Of a stretch of 64,000 bases of DNA, positions 41,987 through 47,991 are shown one piece after another. Positions within the stretch are counted from its first letter, which is position 1. Each line of letters opens with the position of its first letter. The notes beneath the pieces were generated by a model. The model was given only the letters and a program-made list of their open reading frames with translations. It was not told where the DNA came from and ran no database searches. The translations under genes and the position numbers were made by a program. Origin of the DNA: Pusillibacter faecalis (lineage in GTDB: Bacteria > Bacillota > Clostridia > Oscillospirales > Oscillospiraceae); NCBI RefSeq assembly GCF_018408705.1, contig NZ_AP023420.1, forward strand, positions 248,001 to 312,000. The letters run 5' to 3'.

Positions 41987-42085
41987 ATGAAATACCTGCT
42001 TTTTGTGGCCATATTCGTGGCGGTTTATATTCCGGTTCGCTACGGGATCCGGCTGCTTCGTAAACTTTTCAATGGGAGGAAATGA
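41987..42085 (+). CDS. tiny membrane protein (32 aa)
   Basis: MKYLLFVAIFVAVYIPVRYG followed by a short basic tail: one membrane helix with a positive cytosolic end. AGGAGGG is 6 nt upstream of the ATG. It is followed 2 nt later by the next ORF, so the two form a translational pair. Confidence 0.6.
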   Translation: MKYLLFVAIFVAVYIPVRYGIRLLRKLFNGRK

Positions 42086-42087
42086 GA

Positions 42088-42234
42088 ATGGGGAAAATGG
42101 AAAAAGCGGCCCCGGCTGTTACGCTGGAGGTGGTCACGGTCCCGCTGGCCGATGGGCGGCGCGGTGTGGTGTTAGTCCTCACCGATGAATACAGCAGAAA
42201 AACAGTCATGCGGGCCATGCCTGCCAGCAGGTGA
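42088..42234 (+). CDS. small hypothetical protein (48 aa)
   Basis: MGKMEKAAPAVTLEVVTVPL, then DGRRGVVLVLTDEYSRKTV; soluble and beta-rich. TGGGAGGAAA gives a ribosome binding site within the end of the previous ORF. Function unknown. A strong terminator follows. Confidence 0.55.
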   Translation: MGKMEKAAPAVTLEVVTVPLADGRRGVVLVLTDEYSRKTVMRAMPASR

Positions 42235-42243
42235 CCCGCAGAA

Positions 42244-42281
42244 GAACCCCGACGCCAGGGCGGCGCCGGGGTTCCTTTTTT
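42244..42281. terminator. terminator between convergent prophage genes
   Basis: 42244-42256 pairs with 42262-42274 (one mismatch), followed by CTTTTTTATTC. It separates the small plus-strand ORFs from the minus-strand late operon. Confidence 0.85.
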
Positions 42282-42690
42282 ATTCTGCTGCGGTGGCCTC
42301 CGCCGCGTCCGCCGGTTCCTCCAATGCGGGCGGCGTGGTTCCGCCGGTCTGCTCCGGCGTCCCGCTCGTTTTGCTCAAAACCAGCTTGGACAGCTTGGAA
42401 AAAACGTCTTTCGCATACAGCACATAGGCCGTCACCATGGCCAGGTTGGCGGCTGTTGCCACGTTGACCGTTTCGCCGTCAATGTCGATTGCCACAATAT
42501 CGGGGTTCAGGCGTCCCGCTACATAGAAAGCGACGAAACAGGCGGCAATAATGATCCCCTTAATGACGCCGTTCCGGCATTTGATACGGTCGAAAGTCCC
42601 GTCAAAAAGGGCGTTCAGGCTGCCCAGCACGACGTTGACAGCCACCAGAAGAACCAGGCCAATGGCCAGGCGGATAATAGTCTGTTCCAT
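42280..42690 (-). CDS. phage holin-like protein
   Basis: 136 aa. Three hydrophobic segments: residues ~5-25 (IIRLAIGLVLLVAVNVVLGS), ~43-62 (GVIKGIIIAACFVAFYVAG) and ~78-95. The C-terminal tail is acidic and proline/alanine rich. The topology and position two genes after the endolysin match clostridial phage holins that make membrane lesions at lysis. Confidence 0.75.
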   Translation of the reverse strand: MEQTIIRLAIGLVLLVAVNVVLGSLNALFDGTFDRIKCRNGVIKGIIIAACFVAFYVAGRLNPDIVAIDIDGETVNVATAANLAMVTAYVLYAKDVFSKLSKLVLSKTSGTPEQTGGTTPPALEEPADAAEATAAE

Positions 42691-42699
42691 TTTTACCTC

Positions 42700-42870
42700 T
42701 CATTCCTGCCCAGTGCTGTCCTGGCCATTTTCGTGGCACCGCGGAAATGGGCAGCTTTCGCATTGGCTCCGATCACAGGGGATCGAACCGTCCCAGCGTA
42801 CCAGGGCCACCAGCCAGGTGCCCACAGCGGCCAGGGAAAGCACCCAGGCCAGCGCCTTGATAATAACCAT
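42700..42870 (-). CDS. small membrane protein of the lysis cassette (56 aa)
   Basis: The ATG at 42870 is preceded by GGAGGTGCTGG. One membrane helix (IIKALAWVLSLAAVGTWLVALV) is followed by a cysteine-rich tail (CDRSQCESCPFPRCHE). This CxxxxCxxC-like cluster may bind metal. It sits between the endolysin and holin genes, so a lysis role is likely but unproven. Confidence 0.6.
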   Translation of the reverse strand: MVIIKALAWVLSLAAVGTWLVALVRWDGSIPCDRSQCESCPFPRCHENGQDSTGQE

Positions 42871-42889
42871 TCCAGCACCTCCGGCAAAA

Positions 42890-43762
42890 TTATTTGTTGA
42901 TGGTGATAACCTGGCCCACATGGATCAGGTTCGGATTTTTGATCCCGTTGTCTGCTGCCAGCTTGGCCACAGTGGTGCCGTACTTCGCGGCGATACGGGA
43001 AAGGGTGTCCCCGGCCACAACGGTGTACTTGACGGCTCCGCCGGGCAGGCGGAGGACCTGGCCCACACGGATCAGGTTCGGGTTTTTAATGCCGTTGATC
43101 TCCACCAGTTTGGCCACGGTGGTGCCGTACTTTGCGGCGATACGGGACAGGGTGTCGCCGCTCTTCACGGTGTATGTACCCGCCGCCTGGGTCGTCGGTT
43201 TCGTTGGCTTGTCCGCCGTCCCGCCGGACGTGCCGCCCAGTTTCCGGGCGATCATGTCAAAGTCCGGGGTGATGAAACCGCGGATATACCGCCCGTTCAC
43301 TTTCATGGTGCGCTTGCCCACCTTGCCGCCGTTCATGTTTCCCTCTGTGACCACAAAGGTGCCGCCGCCCACCTTGGTGACAATGCCGATGTGATCCGTG
43401 GCGCCGGTGTTGTCGGTGGCGGCGTAGTTGGCCCCGTCCTGCCAGTCGTACACGCAGGCGTCGCCCACCTTTGGGGTGTATGCGTCGTTCTCCGTCCAGA
43501 TCCCTTTTTTCTTGGCGATCTCGACGTACTTTCCCACGCCGCACTCCGTCCCGGTGTACTCCGCGATCCCGGCCTTGATGTACGCCGCGGAGGTCGTGGT
43601 GGCACAATGGGCGTCACCCACCTGTACGCGGTAGCCTCTGGCCAGGGGCTTGTGGTTGTTGTAGATGTTCAGGATCTCCAGGTGCTTGGCGCTGCCTCTG
43701 GTTGCTCCGTCCCATGCATTGATAATGTCCGCCACCTTTCGGCGCAGTTCGTTTCCGGTCAT
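42890..43762 (-). CDS. endolysin: CHAP-like hydrolase with two LysM repeats
   Basis: 290 aa. Residues ~1-165 form a papain-like (CHAP/NlpC-type) hydrolase with the nucleophile in [14 protein letters not shown] and the histidine in [14 protein letters not shown] linker follows, then two LysM modules ([20 protein letters not shown] and [20 protein letters not shown], residues ~195-290) that anchor it to peptidoglycan. There is no signal peptide, so it needs the holin for export. The two LysM repeats are nearly identical, indicating recent duplication. Confidence 0.92.
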   Translation of the reverse strand: MTGNELRRKVADIINAWDGATRGSAKHLEILNIYNNHKPLARGYRVQVGDAHCATTTSAAYIKAGIAEYTGTECGVGKYVEIAKKKGIWTENDAYTPKVGDACVYDWQDGANYAATDNTGATDHIGIVTKVGGGTFVVTEGNMNGGKVGKRTMKVNGRYIRGFITPDFDMIARKLGGTSGGTADKPTKPTTQAAGTYTVKSGDTLSRIAAKYGTTVAKLVEINGIKNPNLIRVGQVLRLPGGAVKYTVVAGDTLSRIAAKYGTTVAKLAADNGIKNPNLIHVGQVITINK

Positions 43763-43777
43763 AATGTTTATACCTCC

Positions 43778-44191
43778 TCACAGGCCCGCGTCCGGTGGTT
43801 CGCCGGTGCCCGCGGGCGGTTCCTCCGGGGGCAGCTGGGTGCCGCTCCCGCTCGTTCCGGCGGCCTCCGCCGCCTTGTCCTTATTGGTCTTGATCCAGCC
43901 CATGACGCCGTTTTCCAGGCCGCACACGCCGAACACGCAGCCGGTCAGGGTTGCAGGCTCTGATCCGGTGTGCCAGAAAACCACCAGATCGGCCACCGTG
44001 TACGCCACCAGGAAAACCGCTTCCAGAACCAGGATCCTGTCCATGGTGCCCATTTTCTTTTTAGGCGGCTTCCGTTCCTGCCGCAGCGTCCGCAGACGCT
44101 TCCGCAGGTGCTTATACGCCAGCCGGGCCACGAAATAACCCAGGAGGGCACCGGCAGCCCACGCCGCCGCGGCCACAATGAATATTTTCAC
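43778..44191 (-). CDS. phage membrane protein, holin-like candidate
   Basis: 137 aa. An N-terminal membrane helix (IFIVAAAAWAAGALLGYFVA) is followed by a very basic stretch (KHLRKRLRTLRQERKPPKKK), a second helix ~50-72 and an acidic Pro/Glu/Gly tail. It has no match I can name. It lies between the TM-coiled-coil protein and the endolysin in the lysis module. Confidence 0.6.
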   Translation of the reverse strand: MKIFIVAAAAWAAGALLGYFVARLAYKHLRKRLRTLRQERKPPKKKMGTMDRILVLEAVFLVAYTVADLVVFWHTGSEPATLTGCVFGVCGLENGVMGWIKTNKDKAAEAAGTSGSGTQLPPEEPPAGTGEPPDAGL

Positions 44192-44203
44192 AGGTTGCCT
44201 CCA

Positions 44204-44656
44204 TTACAGAAAATCGTCTTTTTCCACGCACACGCGGTAAACGTCCAGGATCCGCTCCGTGGTCACTCTGGTTTTGTTGTTCTTGAAATCCTTGTGATCC
44301 TTGCAATAGATTTCGTAGGCGTCAATATCGGCCAGGATCTGCTCAAAATGTTCCTGACTGTGCCGGGTGCCGTGTTTTACTTCGTCCCCGAACCGTAGGA
44401 TCCGGTAACGGCAGTTTATGGCCTCCTGCTCTCCGTCCGCTTTCCTCATGGCCTGCACCTCGGTTTCCAGCCTGTCCACCTTGGCGATCACTTCGCTGTT
44501 GATCTTCCGCCCCAGCCAGGCCAGGAACTTGGAAACGGGGTTGATCTTCACCGGGGTAATTTCGATAAACACGGACACCAGCGCCACCACGGTGACGCCG
44601 CCAGCCAGCGCCTGGCCTACGCTCACGGTGGACAGCGTTTCAATTAGTTTTTGCAC
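44204..44656 (-). CDS. phage protein with N-terminal TM and coiled coil
   Basis: 150 aa. A membrane helix at ~15-33 (QALAGGVTVVALVSVFIEIT) is followed by coiled coil ~50-75 (VIAKVDRLETEVQAMRKADG) and a mixed C-terminal domain (RYRILRFGDEVKHG, then LADIDAYEIYCKDH). Proteins of this form are common next to holins in clostridial prophages. It overlaps the previous gene by 13 nt. Confidence 0.6.
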   Translation of the reverse strand: MQKLIETLSTVSVGQALAGGVTVVALVSVFIEITPVKINPVSKFLAWLGRKINSEVIAKVDRLETEVQAMRKADGEQEAINCRYRILRFGDEVKHGTRHSQEHFEQILADIDAYEIYCKDHKDFKNNKTRVTTERILDVYRVCVEKDDFL

Positions 44657-44823
44657 GGATCCACCTCCCCCATGGCGGTATCGTAGTCCCGCCGAACCGC
44701 CGCCATTTCCTCCTCATACCGGAGGGCGTCGCGCTGGCCCAGCTGCACCGCCATGGCCTTGGTGATTTCATTCTGGCGGTCAATGATCTGGCAGAGGTCC
44801 GCCACCAGCTTCATATAATCCAT
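44644..44823 (-). CDS. small helical phage protein (59 aa)
   Basis: The ATG at 44823 has GGAGGTGACG upstream. It is fully helical (MKLVADLCQIIDRQNEITKA, YEEEMAAVRRDYDTAMGEV) with coiled-coil character and no known motif. Its end overlaps the start of the following TM-coiled-coil protein. Confidence 0.6.
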   Translation of the reverse strand: MDYMKLVADLCQIIDRQNEITKAMAVQLGQRDALRYEEEMAAVRRDYDTAMGEVDPCKN

Positions 44824-44830
44824 GGCAGCG

Positions 44831-45232
44831 TCACCTCCTCGCACCGATCAGCCCGGCGACGTGTTCCAGGTCTGCCATGTCCGCCTCAAAAAAGGCATGG
44901 CCCCACAGCCAGAAATCCGCATGATCCGGGTGGCGTAATTTCTGCGCCTCCGGGTCGCTCCACAGGAGATCCCAGCGCATTTGATGGCCGGCGTCTTTCC
45001 GCTCCAGCTTGGCCGTGATGGCGCCGATCAGGGCGCCGCGGGCTTTCCCGTTTCCGTCGTCATTTCGTGCAAAATAGCGGTGTGCGCTCTCGCTGGTGAC
45101 CGCGCACAATGGGCGGCCATTATGTACCAGAAACCCGTCCACAGCGTCCACAGGCGTACCATACCGGAGGTTTACGGGGCCGTTGATACTCACAAACCGC
45201 GCTCTTTTTCTTACGATGTAGGCAGTTCCCAT
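44831..45232 (-). CDS. hypothetical phage protein (133 aa)
   Basis: Begins MGTAYIVRKRARFVSINGPVNL, a beta-rich N-terminus, and ends with a helical, Trp-rich part (HQMRWDLLWSDPE, DFWLWGHAFFEADM). I do not recognise the family. It starts 3 nt after the stop of the gene encoded just upstream on the minus strand, so it is part of the late operon. Confidence 0.6.
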   Translation of the reverse strand: MGTAYIVRKRARFVSINGPVNLRYGTPVDAVDGFLVHNGRPLCAVTSESAHRYFARNDDGNGKARGALIGAITAKLERKDAGHQMRWDLLWSDPEAQKLRHPDHADFWLWGHAFFEADMADLEHVAGLIGARR

Positions 45233-45235
45233 TCT

Positions 45236-45919
45236 TTAGGTCACCGCCTCCCACTGCCACAGGCCAGCGGTTCCGGGTGCCCATACGCACGGTTTCATGT
45301 CGGCTTTGCACAGATACACGACGCCGTTATAGGAGTAATACAGGTCGGTTGTGCAGTCCATTCCATACACCCACGGGATCGGATCCTCCTGTGTGCCTGT
45401 GTGGGTTTTGTCAATGGGGCGGTACACCGCCAGCATACCCTCACCATGTGGCGGCTGGTGTTCCATTGGCAGAACGCCCTCCGATTGCACGACGCGGTAA
45501 AGGGTTCCGCCGTCGTTTATAATCGTATCTTTCGGAACGGTCTTTCCTGCTTCTAAAATCTCCGCCCAGGTTTTGAACAGATCCGGCATTTCCAGCGCCG
45601 TTTCGTCCGGCACGTCCGTGGCCGCCTGCACATACATTCGGGCCGCCGCTGACAGTTGCCCGGACAGTTTGGCGTTTTCTGTCGCGCTGACGCTGGCCGC
45701 CTGGATCTCCGCGCCTGCGTCCGTTTCTTCCAGCATGACCGTTATTTCTGCCCCCGCCATGTCAGGGCGTCCCAGGAGGTGGTAAACGGTGCCGTTGTGC
45801 GCGATCCCCGTGGCCTCCGCCTCCGGGCACAGCACGAAACAGCCGTTTTCCGCCTGCTTGATGTAGTTGGGGGCCTCGGTCATGGCCACGGTTGCCCCGT
45901 CTTTTGTGATCTTGAACAT
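45236..45919 (-). CDS. tail-fibre-associated protein with CBM5/12-like end
   Basis: 227 aa. An N-terminal beta region (residues 1-80), a helical middle ~80-130 and a C-terminal segment (PIPWVYGMDCTTDLYYSYNG, VVYLCKADMKPCVWAPGTAG, LWQWEAV). The end has the aromatic spacing of chitin-binding-type CBM5/12 modules often found on phage fibres. Being 3 nt from the RT gene in the DGR block, it may be a second receptor-binding or host-surface protein. Inference from pattern only. Confidence 0.6.
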   Translation of the reverse strand: MFKITKDGATVAMTEAPNYIKQAENGCFVLCPEAEATGIAHNGTVYHLLGRPDMAGAEITVMLEETDAGAEIQAASVSATENAKLSGQLSAAARMYVQAATDVPDETALEMPDLFKTWAEILEAGKTVPKDTIINDGGTLYRVVQSEGVLPMEHQPPHGEGMLAVYRPIDKTHTGTQEDPIPWVYGMDCTTDLYYSYNGVVYLCKADMKPCVWAPGTAGLWQWEAVT

Positions 45920-45922
45920 GGT

Positions 45923-47047
45923 TTACACCTCCGTTTTGAAAATCGCATAAAATAGCCGCCGCAGTTTCAGCACCCTGCCGTGATCGTTGAAGTTCTCATA
46001 GTAGGAAATCGGTGTTTGCAGCCATTGGGCCACCTGCTCCACCGTCATTTCACCGCTGGCCACACGCACCTGGAAAAGCCGCAGTTTCCGCCGCGCCCGC
46101 TTCATGCCGTCCCGGCAGCCGTGGATCTTCACGGCGCCGGTGTTCGTCACCTGAAACTTTGCTTTGCAGAACCGGAACGGTCTGGAGAACGGAACCACCT
46201 TTGACTTTCCGGCGTTGACCTGCAGGCCCATGGCCTCCGCATGGCCGATCACGTCCGCCGCGGTCACCTCCGCCGCCTGCTTCGACGGCAGAATGGTGTA
46301 ATAGTCGTCCATGTAATGGGCAGCGCCATGGATCGAAAGCTGGGCTTTGATCCGGTTGTCCAGGGAGGACGGCAGCGCCACCATTTCCTGCTGGCTTGGC
46401 TCCACGCCCAGCGGCATACCCACGCCGCCCGGCACAGCTGCCACCACCAGATCGGCCAACTGCCGCAGGTCCGGGTTTAGGATCATGCCCCGGTGCCGCT
46501 CATACAGCAGCGCGTGGGGCGCGTCCGGGAAAAAGTGGTGAAAATCCATCAGGAACAGGGCACCCTCCAGGCCATGCTTGCGGTAATGGTCCCGCAGGTG
46601 CTTGGCCAGGCGTCTGTAATGGAAATGCAGGCCGCCGCCTTTCTGGCTGGCTTTGTTGTCGTAGATCATACTGGGCACATACAGCGGCACCAGCACCTTT
46701 TTGGTCAGAACCTTATAAACCTGCCGATCCTCAATGTGCGGCGCGTCTATTGGCCGAACCTTGCCCCGTTCTTTCAGGGTGAAATGGGCGGTTTTGCCCG
46801 GCTTCCACGTTCCATTTAGGATCTTGCGCCTGCGCTTGGCTGTGCCAGAAAACAGGTGCATTTCAAACCGCTGTGTGCTGGCTTTCCACCTCACGCCGTT
46901 GCAGCATTTCCGGCCATAGAAAAACATGGCCCGGTAACTGAAAACTTCCTCAATCGGCCCCAGGGCGTCGCTGTGGGCCTTTCGCTTTGCCTGCCGCCTT
47001 GTCTGGCGGCGTCTGTAACGCGCCTCGCGGCGCTGTTCGCTTGTCAT
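45923..47047 (-). CDS. DGR reverse transcriptase
   Basis: About 374 aa from the ATG at 47047; an in-frame ATG at 47170 would add 41 residues and neither ribosome binding site is ideal. RT motifs in order: RGKVRPIDAPHIEDRQVYK, ALFLMDFHHFFPDAPH (catalytic Asp of motif A), MPLGVEPSQQEMVAL containing LGxxxSQ, the form typical of DGR RTs (others have QGxxxSP), and HYMDDYYTIL (motif C YMDD). The very basic N-terminus (RYRRRQTRRQAKRKAH) may bind RNA. It copies the TR transcript into mutagenised cDNA that replaces VR. It lies 3' of TR, as in the Bordetella phage order mtd-avd-TR-brt. Confidence 0.95.
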   Translation of the reverse strand: MTSEQRREARYRRRQTRRQAKRKAHSDALGPIEEVFSYRAMFFYGRKCCNGVRWKASTQRFEMHLFSGTAKRRRKILNGTWKPGKTAHFTLKERGKVRPIDAPHIEDRQVYKVLTKKVLVPLYVPSMIYDNKASQKGGGLHFHYRRLAKHLRDHYRKHGLEGALFLMDFHHFFPDAPHALLYERHRGMILNPDLRQLADLVVAAVPGGVGMPLGVEPSQQEMVALPSSLDNRIKAQLSIHGAAHYMDDYYTILPSKQAAEVTAADVIGHAEAMGLQVNAGKSKVVPFSRPFRFCKAKFQVTNTGAVKIHGCRDGMKRARRKLRLFQVRVASGEMTVEQVAQWLQTPISYYENFNDHGRVLKLRRLFYAIFKTEV

Positions 47048-47266
47048 AGAAAAGTATTCGCCCTCCGTACAGTTGTGGTGTTGGTGTGCGTCTAAACTGC
47101 TTCGATCCAGCGCATGAAACGGGGTTAGCACAATACCCCCGCCATGCAAGCAGCGTCCGCGCGGGATCATCAGCGGGCAGTTTCAGGCTTTCGCCAGGGA
47201 AGTATCTTTCCTTTTACATGGGTCCGGTTCACGTTCGTTACTGCATTTGACCCAGTTATGCAAAAT

Positions 47267-47388
47267 CAGGGGGCCAGCGCCCAGGAATTGTTGGCGTTGT
47301 TATTGTTGGCGCTGCCGTCGGTGTTGACAAGGCAGAAATTGTTGCTGTTGCCCGAATTGACGGAACGGCACCACACATTGGCCGCCGT
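47267..47388 (-). repeat. DGR template repeat (TR)
   Basis: 122 bp, 92% identical to VR at 48005-48126. On the minus strand it contains clusters of AAC and AAT codons (AATTCGGGCAACAGCAACAA; AACAATAACAACGCCAACAA), the usual design that lets adenine mutation produce many amino acids without stop codons. All ten TR-VR differences fall on TR adenines. It lies between the Avd-like gene and the RT gene in a non-coding interval. Confidence 0.96.
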
Positions 47389-47448
47389 CAGAGGGGAAAG
47401 CCGCCCTGCCTCCCGGCGCGTTTTCAAAGATACACCCATAAAAATGAC

Positions 47449-47907
47449 TTATTTCCGCTTCCTGTCGCTCTCCAGGATATTCCGCAGCAGGGTGTCCTCC
47501 CGGTCTATCAGTTCGCCCAGGCTCTGCGCCATGCGGTCCAGCTTGTCCATGGCCTCCTTGGGTGGGACCGTCTTTCCGCTGGGCGCCGTAAAGCACCCTT
47601 GCGGGTTCTGGTACATAACCAGATATGCGTGGGTCAGGCGCACGTCCAGCGCAGAGAGGGAGGCCAGCGCCTCCAGCAAATGCGCCTTGCGCTGGGCTTT
47701 GCGCTGTTCGTCCGACGGGTATATTTTGTTGGCCTTTTCGGTGTGGTCCATGACCTCACCGGCCAGCTGCGCGGTGCCCTCTGCAATCAGCCGGGAATAA
47801 CGGGCGGAAAGCCGCGTCAAAAAGCCCACCGTTTCCACATAAATCTGGTTTGCGGTGTTCACATACTCCGCTTTGCTCACGGTCCGCTTTTCTTTCAGAA
47901 CTGACAT
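47449..47907 (-). CDS. avd: DGR accessory variability determinant (Avd-like)
   Basis: 152 aa, almost entirely helical: YVNTANQIYVETVGFLTRLS, RLIAEGTAQLAGEVMDHTEK, LEALASLSALDVRLTHAYLV, EAMDKLDRMAQSLGELIDRE. Avd proteins are small basic four-helix bundles that bind the RT and TR RNA. The position (target-avd-TR-RT) supports the call. It is longer than the ~125-aa Bordetella Avd, and similarity was judged by pattern, not by alignment. Confidence 0.8.
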   Translation of the reverse strand: MSVLKEKRTVSKAEYVNTANQIYVETVGFLTRLSARYSRLIAEGTAQLAGEVMDHTEKANKIYPSDEQRKAQRKAHLLEALASLSALDVRLTHAYLVMYQNPQGCFTAPSGKTVPPKEAMDKLDRMAQSLGELIDREDTLLRNILESDRKRK

Positions 47908-47945
47908 TCTTTCACCTCACGGGTTTTCTTTCTCTGTCCGGGTTT

Positions 47946-47967
47946 CCCGCCCACTTCCGTGGGCGGG
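47946..47967 (-). promoter_or_regulatory. DGR homing-associated hairpin downstream of VR
   Basis: CCCGCCCAC (47946-47954) and GTGGGCGGG (47959-47967) form a 9-bp stem with a 4-nt loop. It is 37 bp past the end of VR and has no T tract on the minus strand. In the Bordetella phage DGR a similar GC-rich hairpin/cruciform with a tetraloop lies just after the VR initiation site and promotes retrohoming. Confidence 0.7.
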
Positions 47968-47991
47968 ATTTTGCCGGATATGCTGCGGCGA

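Noticed and set aside
43040..43190. direct repeat near 42960-43160 as a mobile repeat or CRISPR unit
   Set aside because: It is the pair of LysM-coding modules in the endolysin. No CRISPR-like regular repeats or cas genes occur in the window.
42551..43963. 470-codon plus-strand frame through the lysis module
   Set aside because: Runs antisense across several genes with clear starts, ribosome binding sites and domains on the minus strand.
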